Assembly (NCBI GenBank): GCA_903884655.1
Contig: CAISFO010000060.1
Coordinates: 124,001 to 188,000 of the forward strand
Length of the DNA: 64,000 nt
Source of the DNA: an uncultured Holophagaceae bacterium
GTDB taxonomy: Bacteria; Acidobacteriota; Holophagae; Holophagales; Holophagaceae
Reading direction: 5' to 3'
Shown here: positions 17,023-26,397 of the stretch, in pieces
Position numbering within the stretch: the stretch's first letter is position 1
How the letters are laid out: each line of letters opens with the position of its first letter
Made by a program: the position numbers and the translations under genes
The notes under the pieces: model-generated
Told to the model about the DNA's origin: nothing
What the model saw: the letters and a program-made list of their open reading frames with translations, nothing else
The model's database searches: none

Positions 17023-17475
17023 CTACTCGGCGGTGGCGGTGGCGCTGACTTCCAGGCTCACCTTGGCATGGACGCCGCTGTAGAGCCGCACATCCACGAT
17101 GTAGGTGCCCGCGTCCTTGATGTGGGGCACGGTGATGTCGCGGCGATCCAGGGTGAAGCCCTTGCCCTTGAAGAGCTCGGCCACGTCGGCATTGGTGACG
17201 GACCCGAAGAGGTGGCCGCTTTCGCCGGCCTTCTTGGTCACGGCCAGGCTGACGGCCTCGAGCTTCTCGGCCAGGCTCTTGGCATCGGCCAGTTCCTTGG
17301 CGCGCAGCTTCTCGGCGCGCACCTTCTCCAGCTCGATCTGGCGCTTGTTGCCCGCGGTGACCGGCAGGGCCATCTTGCGGGGGAGGAGGAAGTTGCGGGC
17401 ATAGCCGTCCTTGACGTTCACGACGTCGCCGCGGATGCCCAGGTGGGTCACGTTTTCGATCAGGAGGATTTCCAT
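17023..17475 (-). CDS. rplI: 50S ribosomal protein L9
   Basis: A 150-residue L9. The N-terminal domain starts MEILLIENVTHLGIRGDVVN and continues DGYARNFLLPRKMA, matching the L9 signature. A long helix rich in Lys/Glu/Ala (about residues 45-75) joins it to the C-terminal rRNA-binding domain. It binds 23S rRNA domain V in the large subunit. In many genomes rplI follows rpsF and rpsR; those are not seen here. Confidence 0.96.
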   Translation of the reverse strand: MEILLIENVTHLGIRGDVVNVKDGYARNFLLPRKMALPVTAGNKRQIELEKVRAEKLRAKELADAKSLAEKLEAVSLAVTKKAGESGHLFGSVTNADVAELFKGKGFTLDRRDITVPHIKDAGTYIVDVRLYSGVHAKVSLEVSATATAE

Positions 17476-17683
17476 GGGGACTCCCAGTGGGGTTTGGATG
17501 GATGGGTTCGGCCAGCGCCTGGAGCTCGCGTTGTCCCCGCTTGGGTGAGACGGCGTCCTGCGCCGTCAGGGCCGGGCCCTTGGGACCCGCCCTGTCCCCC
17601 GGTGGGTTCAGGCCGATCAGAAAGTCCAGTCTATCCTGGGATCAGCCGATACCCAAGCAAGGATTTCCCAGTGGAGCCTCCCC

Positions 17684-18064
17684 ATGAGCACCTTTGCGGA
17701 TCGACGCGATTCCCGACGGATCGTCGTGGGGCCCGAGTTCACCATCTCCTTCATCCTGAAGGGACATCCCTACCAGGATGTGCGCATCACCAACCTGAGC
17801 ACGGGGGGCACCTTTGCCCTGATCGGAGCCCGGGATGCGCGTCTCTTCGAGCGCGGCGCCGTCCTGGAGAATCTGGTCCTGACGCACCCCGAACTGCCCA
17901 AGTCGCCCATCATCGCGGCCGTCTCGTTCGTGTTGGGAGGGCGCGCCGAACACGATCCCATGGAGTTCGTGGGCATCGGCATCCAGTTCCTGGGCATGGA
18001 GGACAGCGCCATGGATACCCTGGACATCTGGCTCGATGCGGCCCAGGCCTCCCAGCAGGGTTGA
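17684..18064 (+). CDS. PilZ domain protein
   Basis: A 126-residue single-domain PilZ protein, the usual receptor for cyclic di-GMP. The binding motifs are present: an Arg pair in ADRRDSRRIVV near the N-terminus (RxxxR) and ITNLSTGGTFA (D/N-x-S-x-x-G). It has no other domain, so it probably acts by binding a partner protein, for example one linked to motility or exopolysaccharide. It is convergent with the aminotransferase gene on its right. Confidence 0.82.
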   Translation: MSTFADRRDSRRIVVGPEFTISFILKGHPYQDVRITNLSTGGTFALIGARDARLFERGAVLENLVLTHPELPKSPIIAAVSFVLGGRAEHDPMEFVGIGIQFLGMEDSAMDTLDIWLDAAQASQQG

Positions 18065-18070
18065 GTTCCC

Positions 18071-19198
18071 CTACTTCCTGCCGAAGAACCCGAGGATGGC
18101 CGCGGCCACTTCCTCCCGCATGGCTTCGGTCATCTCCGGGTAGACCGGGAGGCTGAGGACTTCCTTGGCGGCCTGCTCGGATTCCGGTAGCTGGCCAGCC
18201 TGGTAGCCCAGGTCCTGGAAGCAGGGCTGCTCGTGGAGGCAGATGGGGTAGTAGATGGCGCTGCCGATGCCCCGCTCTTTGAGGTGGGCCTGGAGGGCGT
18301 CGCGCTTGCCACCCTTCACGCGGATGGTGAACTGGTTGTAGATGTGGCGGCCCTCGGGCACCACTTCAAGAGGCAGGACCACCTCATCGGCCGTCAATTC
18401 CTTCATGCGTCCCAAATACCAGGCGGCGTGGGCGCGGCGGCCCTCGTGCCAGCCGTCCAGCAGGGGCAGCTTGGCCCGCAGCACCAGGGCCTGGAACTCG
18501 TCGATGCGCCCGTTCATGCCCACCTCGTGGTGCACATAGACGGGCTCCATGCCGTGGACCCGCATGCGCCGCACCCTGGCGGCCAGGGCGGCATCATCGC
18601 GGATGGCCGTGAGGCCCGCGTCGCCGAAGGCCCCCAGGTTCTTCGTGGGATAGAAGCTGTAGCCCGTGAGATCGCCGAACTGGCCCGCAGACTTGCCCCA
18701 GCCCTTGGCGCCCAGGCTCTGGCAGGCGTCCTCCACCACGGGGATGCCGTGTTTCTTCGCCACGGCCATGATGCCGGGCATGTCCGCCAGCTGCCCGAAG
18801 AGGTGCACGGGCATGATGGCTTTGGTCCGGGGCGTGATGGCCGCTTCCACCAGGGCCCCCGTGGCGTTGAAGGTGGAAGGCTCCAGGTCGATGAAGACGG
18901 GCTTGGCACCCAGACGCGCCACGACGCCAGCCGAGGCGAAGAAGGTGAAGCTGGGGACGATGACCTCGTCGCCCTGGCCGATGCCGAGGGCCATCAAGGC
19001 CACCAGCAGCGCGTCCGTGCCGCTGGACATGCCCACCGCGTGGGCCGCGCCCGAGTAGGCGGAAATCTCGGCTTCGAGGCCCTTCACGTTCTCGCCCAGG
19101 ATGAAGGCGGAGCGGTCGATGAGGCCCGAGAGCCCCTCCAGCACCTGCGCCTTCACGGCGGCGTTCTGCGGCGCGAGTTCGAGCATGGGGACGGGCAT
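18071..19198 (-). CDS. DegT/DnrJ/EryC1/StrS-family sugar aminotransferase
   Basis: 375 residues from the ATG at 19198, which is preceded by GGAGGCCCC. It is a PLP enzyme of the sugar-nucleotide aminotransferase family. Visible motifs are GMSSGTDALLVALMALGIG, EVIVPSFTFFASAGVV, DACQSLGA with the PLP Asp, and YSFYPTKNLGAFGDAG with the Schiff-base Lys. Such enzymes form amino-sugars for lipopolysaccharide or glycan synthesis. The specific sugar cannot be told. No other sugar-nucleotide genes flank it; manC lies 21 kb away. Confidence 0.88.
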   Translation of the reverse strand: MPVPMLELAPQNAAVKAQVLEGLSGLIDRSAFILGENVKGLEAEISAYSGAAHAVGMSSGTDALLVALMALGIGQGDEVIVPSFTFFASAGVVARLGAKPVFIDLEPSTFNATGALVEAAITPRTKAIMPVHLFGQLADMPGIMAVAKKHGIPVVEDACQSLGAKGWGKSAGQFGDLTGYSFYPTKNLGAFGDAGLTAIRDDAALAARVRRMRVHGMEPVYVHHEVGMNGRIDEFQALVLRAKLPLLDGWHEGRRAHAAWYLGRMKELTADEVVLPLEVVPEGRHIYNQFTIRVKGGKRDALQAHLKERGIGSAIYYPICLHEQPCFQDLGYQAGQLPESEQAAKEVLSLPVYPEMTEAMREEVAAAILGFFGRK

Positions 19199-19277
19199 GG
19201 GGCCTCCAAAGATCGCGGCCCCAGTATGCCAGCGGGCCGGGCTAGATTCCGTCACATCGGACCCGCCAATTTGGAGT

Positions 19278-19376
19278 GGTCGCGGAAGACGCGGAATTTG
19301 CGCGGAAGACGCAGAAGAAAGCATTCTCTTTCCATTTTCCCGTGTCTTCGGTGCCCCTTCCGCGTCTTCCGCGACC
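19278..19376. repeat. Long inverted repeat between lysS and the DegT aminotransferase gene
   Basis: A perfect 18-base inverted repeat, GGTCGCGGAAGACGCGGA at 19278-19295 with its complement at 19359-19376, encloses 63 bases. A third partial copy, GCGCGGAAGACGC, lies between. The right arm ends three bases before the lysS stop, so a transcript from lysS could fold into a large stem-loop. Confidence 0.7.
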
Positions 19377-19378
19377 AG

Positions 19379-20890
19379 CTATTCCTTTTCTTCGGCCTCC
19401 GCAGCCTTCATTGGACGCATGAGTGGGAATAGGATGACGTCGCGGATGCTCTGGCTGTTGGTGAGGAGCATGACCAGGCGGTCGATGCCGATGCCCTCGC
19501 CGCCGGTGGGCGGAAACCCGTGTTCCAGGCTGGTGACGAAGTCCTGGTCCAGCAGCATGGCCTCGTCGTTGCCGGAGTCCCGCTCGTCCATCTGGGCCTG
19601 GAAGCGGCCCATCTGGTCGATGGGATCGTTCAGCTCGGAGTAGGCGTTGGCCAGCTCCATGCCGCCGATGAAGAGCTCGAAGCGGTCCACGAAGCGGTCG
19701 TCGCCTTCCAGGGTCTTGGTGAGGGGAGACAGCTCGATGGGATAGTCGGTGATGAAGGTGGGCTGGATGAGCTGCTTCTCGGCGTAGTGCTCGAAGAGGT
19801 CCCCGAGCAGGGTGCCCACGGACTTCTTGTCCACATCCTCCACGTGGACGGCCCGGGCCAGGGTGCGGACGCTGTCCCCGTCCTCCAGCTGGTGCCGGTC
19901 CAGGGCGCCATATTCGGCGATGGCGTCCTTCATGGTGAGCCGGCGGAAAGGGGCGGCGTACGAGATCACCTGCTCGCCCCAGGGCAGCTGCTCGGAGCCC
20001 ACCACCTCCCGGGCCAGGCTGGAAATGAGGCCCTCGGTGAGGGTCATCATGTCCCGCAGGTCCTGACCCGCGGCGTAGAACTCCATCATGGTGAACTCGG
20101 GGTTGTGGCGGACGCTGAGGCCTTCATTGCGGAAGTTGCGGTTGATCTCGAAAACCTTCTCGAAGCCGCCGACGATGAGCCGCTTGAGGTACAGCTCCGG
20201 GGCGATGCGAAGGTAGAGATCCAGGTCCAGGGCGTTGTGATGGGTGATGAAGGGCCGGGCCGTGGCGCCGCCGGGGATGGGCTGCATCATGGGGGTCTCG
20301 ACTTCCAGGTAGCCCTCGCCCTCCATGTAGCGCCTCACGGCGCTCACGATCCGGGAGCGCGTCTGCATGGTCTTCAACACGTCGGCGTTGGAGACGAGGT
20401 CCAGGTATCGCTGGCGGTAGCGCTGCTCCTTGTCCTGCAGGCCGTGCCACTTCTCGGGCAGAGGCAGGAGGGCCTTGCTGAGGAACTGGATGGACTTCAC
20501 CCGCACGCTCAGCTCGCCGGTCTTGGTGCGCATGAGGGGCCCGGTGACGCTGATGAAGTCGCCCATGTCCAGGAGCTTCAGGATGGCCCAGTCGAGCTCG
20601 GCGAGGTCGTTCATGCGGAAGAAGCCCTGGACCTTCTCGCCGTTCTCGGTGAGGTGGGCGAAGACGCTCTTGCCCATCTCGCGGATGGTGAGGATGCGAC
20701 CCATGACCGAGACCTCGAGGCCCAGGCCCTCCAGCTTCTCGTTGGGCCAGGCCTCGGCGTCGGCATAGGCCGCCGCCAGCTCGGCGATGCCGTGGGTGCG
20801 CTTCGCCTTCCGGGGCCACACGTCCAGGCCCAGGGCCTTCAGCTTCCCGAGCTTCTCGAGGCGGGCATCGCGGTACTGGTTGGGCTGCAT
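19379..20890 (-). CDS. lysS: Lysyl-tRNA synthetase (class II)
   Basis: A 503-residue class II LysRS. An OB-fold anticodon-binding domain occupies about residues 50-150 ([20 protein letters not shown]). The catalytic domain shows motif 2 [20 protein letters not shown] and motif 3 [12 protein letters not shown]. It charges tRNA-Lys. The ATG lies in GGTTCGTGCCGGAGTTTCC-type leader with GGAG spaced properly. It ends beside the long inverted repeat. Confidence 0.97.
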   Translation of the reverse strand: MQPNQYRDARLEKLGKLKALGLDVWPRKAKRTHGIAELAAAYADAEAWPNEKLEGLGLEVSVMGRILTIREMGKSVFAHLTENGEKVQGFFRMNDLAELDWAILKLLDMGDFISVTGPLMRTKTGELSVRVKSIQFLSKALLPLPEKWHGLQDKEQRYRQRYLDLVSNADVLKTMQTRSRIVSAVRRYMEGEGYLEVETPMMQPIPGGATARPFITHHNALDLDLYLRIAPELYLKRLIVGGFEKVFEINRNFRNEGLSVRHNPEFTMMEFYAAGQDLRDMMTLTEGLISSLAREVVGSEQLPWGEQVISYAAPFRRLTMKDAIAEYGALDRHQLEDGDSVRTLARAVHVEDVDKKSVGTLLGDLFEHYAEKQLIQPTFITDYPIELSPLTKTLEGDDRFVDRFELFIGGMELANAYSELNDPIDQMGRFQAQMDERDSGNDEAMLLDQDFVTSLEHGFPPTGGEGIGIDRLVMLLTNSQSIRDVILFPLMRPMKAAEAEEKE

Positions 20891-21023
20891 GGAAACTCCG
20901 GCACGAACCTCCTAGTGTACCGGACGTTCAGCGCTCCCCGACGCCGCCGATGCAATACCGTCTTTCTTCCCCAGAGAGCGAGCGGCATAAGGGGTCGTAA
21001 CGAGATAACCAGGAAGACGCTGG

Positions 21024-21983
21024 TTATTTCGCAATGGCCCCAAAGCGGTAGGCCGCGAAGGCGGTGATATCAGGAGCGGTCCAGCTGCCTGCCTCCTCGC
21101 TGAAGCCAAAGCGCCAGTGGGGGAGTCGGGTGTGGCGGAAGGTCCAGTGCTGCTGCCAGCCACCCCGGTCGATGCGGGGAATCCCCGTGCGGTAGGGGCT
21201 CCCGGCATAGGCCAAGGCCACTTCGATCCCCAGCCCCGAGACCAGCCCGGGACCCTCGCCCCGCCAGCCCAGGCTGAGCCAGGCCCGGCTGAAGGTGTGG
21301 TGCTCCAGCACGTACCTCAACGGACTGTGCTCCGGCACTCCCAGCCAGATCCGTTCGACCTGGCCGAACAGCCGCCATTCCCCGAAGGCCCGCCAGAGGG
21401 CGCCGCCCACCAGCCCGTCGGTGCCCCCGCTGCCTGAGAAGTCGGACTGCTTGCCCGTGGGCAGCTGGATGGACGCGCCGAACCGCCCACCGTCTTCCCT
21501 CGTCCCGAACGGCCGGATCCACGCAATGTCCAGGTCCATGAGCGCCACGTTCGGCCGCGACAGGTCGCCGATCACATGACCATCCCGCTCCAGGTGGTAG
21601 GTCAACTGGTTCTTCGGGACATCTTCCCGGCCGCCCTGGGGCATGTTGAAAAGGCTGTGCCAGTTGTTGATGGCCTGATCGGCGATACCCCCTGAGCGGT
21701 CCGCAAGCCGGGTCCTGACATTGATTCGGGAGGACCCCGCTGCCAGGGTCCAATCGCTCACCAGCTGCCACTCCTCGCCATCGAGCCGGGCGTAGGCCCG
21801 GCCATCGGCGCTGTGCGAAAGATCGGGGCGCAGCATCTGGCTCGTGACTTCCAAAGCCAGTTCGTTCACACCTTCCGGCAGAGGCTCTGGAAAACCCTCG
21901 AACCAGGCCACCCGGTTGGGCCTGGGGGTTTCCTGCGCCCCGAGCCAGGGGGCGCAGGCGAGCATTGTGAGCCACAACATCAT
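21024..21983 (-). CDS. Exported DUF3187-type outer-membrane-like protein
   Basis: About 319 residues from the ATG at 21983 (a second ATG follows at once). The N-terminus MMLWLTMLACAPWLGAQE is a signal peptide. The mature part is rich in beta-strand patterns. It contains INNWHSLFNMPQGGREDVP, a segment I associate with the DUF3187 family of predicted outer-membrane proteins, and ends in aromatic/Phe-rich strands (FAAYRFG), as in beta-barrels. No enzyme motif is seen. The start is uncertain because the ribosome binding site is weak. Confidence 0.65.
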   Translation of the reverse strand: MMLWLTMLACAPWLGAQETPRPNRVAWFEGFPEPLPEGVNELALEVTSQMLRPDLSHSADGRAYARLDGEEWQLVSDWTLAAGSSRINVRTRLADRSGGIADQAINNWHSLFNMPQGGREDVPKNQLTYHLERDGHVIGDLSRPNVALMDLDIAWIRPFGTREDGGRFGASIQLPTGKQSDFSGSGGTDGLVGGALWRAFGEWRLFGQVERIWLGVPEHSPLRYVLEHHTFSRAWLSLGWRGEGPGLVSGLGIEVALAYAGSPYRTGIPRIDRGGWQQHWTFRHTRLPHWRFGFSEEAGSWTAPDITAFAAYRFGAIAK

Positions 21984-22295
21984 CCGGCGAAGGCCAGCCC
22001 GATTCCGCCATGCGCTAAAAGGGAGATGTGAATCGCTTGATTGGCCAAACCAGCCCTCTTCCTTAAAAATCAAGGAATCCAGCTGCGGGGTTGTGTCGAA
22101 AATCACGATTGTCTTCCTCCTGGTCCACTTAGCATTCTGTCCAGAGTTCCTTCGACATTCCTGGTTCCACGCTATGAGGATTCGGACTTTTTGAATACCC
22201 AGGATTGGCCGTCCATCCTCTTTCCTTTTTTCACCCCACGCTTCCCACCCCGAAGCAAACCGAGAGGGAGGCATATCATGTTGATGGAGGCCACC
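21984..22295. other. Divergent intergenic region between DUF3187 gene and gltA
   Basis: 312 bases without a gene. It is more AT-rich than the surroundings (for example ctttttgaatac near 22190) and should hold the promoters of the two divergent genes. No repeat or riboswitch was recognised. Confidence 0.5.
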
Positions 22296-23606
22296 ATGAC
22301 ACAGCTCAAGTCAAAGCTGCAGGCGAAGATCGAGGAGCATCGTCCGCGCACGACCAGGCTCCTGAAAGAATTTGGCAAGGTGGTCATCGACGAAGTGACC
22401 ATCGACCAGTGCATCGGCGGCGCCCGGGACATCAAGGCCCTGGTGACGGACATCTCCTATCTGGATTCCCAGGAAGGCATCCGTTTCCGGGGCAAGCTCA
22501 TCCCTGAGACCTTTGCCGCCCTGCCCAAGCTGCCGGGCGCCGAGTACCCCACGGTGGAATCCTTCTGGTACTTCCTGCTCACGGGCGAGATTCCCACCGC
22601 AGAAGCTGCCGAAGAGATCCGCGAGGACTTCAAGTCCCGCGCCAAGGTGCCGGCCTATGTCTTCGACGTGCTCCGCGCCCTGCCCAAGGACAGCCACCCG
22701 ATGGTGATGCTCTCCACGGCCGTGCTGGCCATGCAGAAGGAGAGCAGGTTCAACAAGGCCTACCACAGCCTGAAGAAGAACGACTACTGGGACACCACCT
22801 ACGAGGATGCCTGCGATCTGCTGGCCAAGCTGCCTGAGATCGCCGCCTTCATCTACCGCTACAAGTACAAGAACGGCGACATCATCGCTCCTGACTACAG
22901 CCTCGACATGGGGGCCAACTTCGCCCACATGATGGGCATTGCCAAGCCCTATGACGACGTGACCCGGATGTACTTCATCCTCCACAGCGACCACGAGAGC
23001 GGCAACGTCAGCGCCCACACAACCCACCTGGTGGCCTCCGCCCTCTCGGACGCCTATTACGCCTTCAGCGCTGGCCTCAACGGCCTGGCGGGTCCCCTCC
23101 ACGGCCTGGCCAACCAGGAAGTGCTGCAGTGGATCATGGAATTCCAGAAGAAGATGAACGGTGCAGAGCCCACCGAGGAGAATGTGAAGGCGGCCCTCTG
23201 GGATACGCTGAACAGCGGTCACGTCATCCCCGGCTACGGCCACGCCGTGCTGCGCAAGACCGATCCCCGCTACACCGCGCAGATGGAGTTCTGCCTCAAG
23301 CACATGCCCAACGACCCGCTCTTCAAGCTGGTCAACATGATCTACCGCGTGGCGCCGGGCGTGCTCACCGAGCACGGCAAGACCAAGAACCCCTTCCCCA
23401 ATGTCGATGCCCAGAGTGGCGTCATCCAGTGGTACTACGGCCTCACCGAGTACGACTTCTACACCGTGCTCTTCGGTGTGGGCCGCGCCATCGGCGTGCT
23501 GGCCAACATCACCTGGGACCGCGCCCTGGGTTATGCTCTGGAGCGTCCCAAGTCCGTCACCACCGCCATGCTCGAGGATTGGGCGGCGAAGGGCGGCAGC
23601 AAGTAA
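22296..23606 (+). CDS. gltA: Citrate synthase, eukaryote-like type
   Basis: 436 residues from the ATG at 22296 (GGAGG five bases upstream); an in-frame ATG at 22278 is also preceded by GGGAGG and would add six residues. It condenses acetyl-CoA and oxaloacetate at the head of the TCA cycle. The sequence follows the mitochondrial/Geobacter pattern rather than the GltA of enterics: GGARDIKALVTDISYLD, the first catalytic His in DHESGNVSAHT, the second in PGYGHAVLRKTDPR, and the Asp in FPNVDAQSG. It is convergent with the ACL-like gene across a shared terminator. Confidence 0.94.
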   Translation: MTQLKSKLQAKIEEHRPRTTRLLKEFGKVVIDEVTIDQCIGGARDIKALVTDISYLDSQEGIRFRGKLIPETFAALPKLPGAEYPTVESFWYFLLTGEIPTAEAAEEIREDFKSRAKVPAYVFDVLRALPKDSHPMVMLSTAVLAMQKESRFNKAYHSLKKNDYWDTTYEDACDLLAKLPEIAAFIYRYKYKNGDIIAPDYSLDMGANFAHMMGIAKPYDDVTRMYFILHSDHESGNVSAHTTHLVASALSDAYYAFSAGLNGLAGPLHGLANQEVLQWIMEFQKKMNGAEPTEENVKAALWDTLNSGHVIPGYGHAVLRKTDPRYTAQMEFCLKHMPNDPLFKLVNMIYRVAPGVLTEHGKTKNPFPNVDAQSGVIQWYYGLTEYDFYTVLFGVGRAIGVLANITWDRALGYALERPKSVTTAMLEDWAAKGGSK

Positions 23607-23617
23607 CTTCAGGCCTC

Positions 23618-23655
23618 AATAAAAAGGGCGGGCCAACCGGCCCGCCCTTTTTATT
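23618..23655. terminator. Bidirectional terminator between gltA and the ACL-like operon
   Basis: AATAAAAAGGGCGGGCC pairs with GGCCCGCCCTTTTTATT around a short AAC-type loop. The A-rich and T-rich flanks make a Rho-independent terminator in both directions. Confidence 0.92.
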
Positions 23656-23661
23656 GGAAGA

Positions 23662-26388
23662 CTACAGGACGAAGGAAAGGTCGCTCTCGGGTGTCCGGCA
23701 GTCCATGTCCATGCCCCGGTCCCGGTGGTCGGCGATCTCGGCGGTGACTCCGATCGTGCGCCCGAACAGGAAGAGCGTGAAGGCCAGTTCCTGGACCTGG
23801 TGCATGGTGATCCGCCCGGCCTGGAGGTCCTTCCACACCAGCTTGAGGGTGATGACCGCCAGCACCGCATCGACGTTCACGCAGAAGACGTTCTTGGTCA
23901 CGCCCTCGGTGTAGAGCTCCTTGACCAGCAGGCGGTAGAACTCCCAGAAGATGTTGTAGACGCCCTTCTCCGCCAGCATGCCCGCCACAAACTGCTCCCG
24001 CGGGTCCACGTTGATCTTGTTGCCACGGAAGATCGGGTGGTTGATGCAGGGGATCGGCTTCGCGGTGCCATCCTCGTCCTCCTGGGCCTGTTTCTTGTAG
24101 GCTCCGTAGGCCCGGGCGGCATGGTTCGCCATGGCCTTCAGGTTGAGCCCGTGGTCAGGATTCCCGGGATCCGGCAGGGCCACCCCCTTGAACTGTTCCA
24201 GCAGGAACTCGATGGCCTCGTAGCCGTTGCCGCCGTGGGCCCGGCCGGTGTTGGACAGGAACCCCACGAAGGCCATGGAGATATCGTTGCGGGCGCTGAC
24301 GCTCTCCTTGGCACCCTTCGCCGACAGGGTGCCGGGGCCGTTGGTGATGGTGAGGCCCAGCAGGGTCTGGAACTCCAGCAGATCGGCCGCCTCTGGCACC
24401 CGCCCGAACAGCACCTTGAAGGCGTTCTCGGTGAAGCTCTGGTTCAGGTTCGACAGCTTCTTGTCCACCAGCTTCTTCCAGTGGGGGTTGTGCTCCCGGT
24501 TCACCACGGAGTAGGCCACAATTCGGGCCAGGACGTAGAAGTAGGTGACCGAATCCTCGACCAGCTGGCGGCTGATGCGCTTCTCCAGCATGGGGTTCCA
24601 CAGCACGCACACGGCGATGGTGGCCAGCAGGAACTCGTAGGTGTCCCGGACCTCCAGGCCCCGGCTCTCTGCCAGGTCAAGGATGTGCTGGCAGACCTTC
24701 AGGGCCACGCAGGACTTCTTGGACTTCTTGACCTCCCGGAAGAGGAGCTCCGAGATGTCGGTCTTCCGCGAGGGCTCGGCCCGCAGCAGGTTCGCCTCGA
24801 TGAAGGCATCCAGCTCGGGTGGAAAGACCTCCGTGTGCTCATCGAGGCTGAACTCCCGGATGAGGTCAATGATGAACCGCGCATGGTCCCGGGAGCGCGC
24901 CAGCAGGCCCTTGTTCCCCACAAGGGCGATCTGGGAGGCCAAGTAGGCGTTGGGTGTGCAGCCGTTGGCCCGGCCCACGTCGATGAGCTCCATCCGCCGC
25001 TCGTCGATCTTCAGGAACAGATTGAGAATGAGGTTCAGGGTGGGCACGTCCGACTTCTCGGGCATGACCTTGGCCAGGGCGAAATAGAGGTTCTCCTCCA
25101 GCGTCGAGCGGGACAGATCCAGCACGCTCTTCCCGTGCAGCTCCGAAATCTGGGTCTCGGGGTTCATCCTGGAGGCGCCCGACTTGTCGGCCATGTTCTG
25201 CCGGAGGTGGTGGGCACCGACCTGCTTGTGCACTTCCACGATCTGGCGGTCATAGGGCTGGGCGGCCTTGGAGATCGGCAGCTCCAGCGCCGGAGGCAGC
25301 TTCACCATGGTGTCGCCAAGCCAGAGTTTGAGGGAGAGATCCCCGGTGGTCTCGAAGTCGGGCTTCTCGTCGATCTTTTCGTAGACGGCCCGGACGGCGT
25401 CCGGAATGTACTGGATGCTGGACACGCGCACCCCCCGCTTGCTGACCTTGCAGGTCTTGGGGTCGAAGACAGGCACGCCGAAATACTCGTCGAACCAGCG
25501 CTCCTTGCTTTCGGCGTCGTCCCCACTTCCTGAGAGCGCCCCGGCATGGCCGCAGGCCCGGGTGATGTTCTTCTTCCAGCGCCCTGTTACGCAGGCGATG
25601 ATCGGCTTGGTGAAGCCGAACACCCGGTCCTGGATCCAGTCCAGGGCCATCTTCTCGTAGTAGCCGCCGGGCTCCACGTAGATGACGACCGCCTTGGTGC
25701 GGGGGTCGTTCTGGGCCGCGTAGAGGAACTCGGGCAGGGCGAAGTGGATGTAGACGTCCTTGCCGCTGGACACCGCCGTGCTGATGCCGAAGCCCGCCGT
25801 GCGCAGGTACTCCGCCATGGTGGTGGTGAAATTGCCGGAGTTGGAGTGGATGGCGATGGAACCCTTCCGCAGGGTCTCCTCCGGATGGTCGCCGCCCAGG
25901 CTGCCGCCAATGCGCACCTGATCCCAGGCATTGGCCATGCCCAGGCAGTTCGCGCCGATGACATCGACGCCCGCCTCCTGGCAGAGGGCCCGGATGTTGC
26001 GGGAATCCCGGGCGGGCACCTTCTCGGTGACGATCACGATGCGCTTGAGGTCCTCGTTGTGGGTGACCAGTTCGGACACGGCCTTGCACACACCCTGGGG
26101 CGGAATGTAGACCACCCCCATGTCGAAGGCGATGCCTTGCTCCATCACTTCCCGAATGCTGCGGTAGACCGGGATGTTGCCAAGCTTCGTGTCCAGGACA
26201 CCCCGGCGCCCGTACTGGACACCAGCCACGATGTTGCCGCCGCTGTACTCGTGGGAGACCGGCGTCACCTTGCGGCTTTCGCTGCCCAGGATGTTCATGA
26301 CACAGACCCGGTGCTCCCGGGTGACCAGCTCTTCCAGGGAGTGCAGGCCCACGTAGTAGGGAAAGGGCTTCGTCTTCAGTCGTCGCAT
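23662..26388 (-). CDS. ATP-citrate-lyase-like large subunit (succinyl-CoA-synthetase-alpha plus citrate-synthase-like domains)
   Basis: 908 residues. The first 330 resemble the CoA-binding/ligase half of ATP-citrate lyase, with the phospho-histidine loop CGHAGALSGSGDD (His281). The C-terminal 300 resemble its citryl-CoA-cleaving citrate-synthase module: INHPIFRG (His784) and VNVDAV (Asp840) correspond to the second catalytic His and the Asp. Where a DHGP motif with the first His is expected, the sequence reads TNGPGT (682-687). A region of about 300 residues (345-650) is longer than in green-sulfur-bacterial AclA (about 610 residues). It follows the small-subunit gene by 9 bases. It probably cleaves or forms citrate, but exact activity is uncertain. 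Confidence 0.8.
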   Translation of the reverse strand: MRRLKTKPFPYYVGLHSLEELVTREHRVCVMNILGSESRKVTPVSHEYSGGNIVAGVQYGRRGVLDTKLGNIPVYRSIREVMEQGIAFDMGVVYIPPQGVCKAVSELVTHNEDLKRIVIVTEKVPARDSRNIRALCQEAGVDVIGANCLGMANAWDQVRIGGSLGGDHPEETLRKGSIAIHSNSGNFTTTMAEYLRTAGFGISTAVSSGKDVYIHFALPEFLYAAQNDPRTKAVVIYVEPGGYYEKMALDWIQDRVFGFTKPIIACVTGRWKKNITRACGHAGALSGSGDDAESKERWFDEYFGVPVFDPKTCKVSKRGVRVSSIQYIPDAVRAVYEKIDEKPDFETTGDLSLKLWLGDTMVKLPPALELPISKAAQPYDRQIVEVHKQVGAHHLRQNMADKSGASRMNPETQISELHGKSVLDLSRSTLEENLYFALAKVMPEKSDVPTLNLILNLFLKIDERRMELIDVGRANGCTPNAYLASQIALVGNKGLLARSRDHARFIIDLIREFSLDEHTEVFPPELDAFIEANLLRAEPSRKTDISELLFREVKKSKKSCVALKVCQHILDLAESRGLEVRDTYEFLLATIAVCVLWNPMLEKRISRQLVEDSVTYFYVLARIVAYSVVNREHNPHWKKLVDKKLSNLNQSFTENAFKVLFGRVPEAADLLEFQTLLGLTITNGPGTLSAKGAKESVSARNDISMAFVGFLSNTGRAHGGNGYEAIEFLLEQFKGVALPDPGNPDHGLNLKAMANHAARAYGAYKKQAQEDEDGTAKPIPCINHPIFRGNKINVDPREQFVAGMLAEKGVYNIFWEFYRLLVKELYTEGVTKNVFCVNVDAVLAVITLKLVWKDLQAGRITMHQVQELAFTLFLFGRTIGVTAEIADHRDRGMDMDCRTPESDLSFVL

Positions 26389-26397
26389 GTGATTCTC

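Noticed and set aside
19520..21067. Long plus-strand frame opposite lysS
   Set aside because: lysS has all class II synthetase motifs; the opposite frame has no domain and no ribosome binding site.
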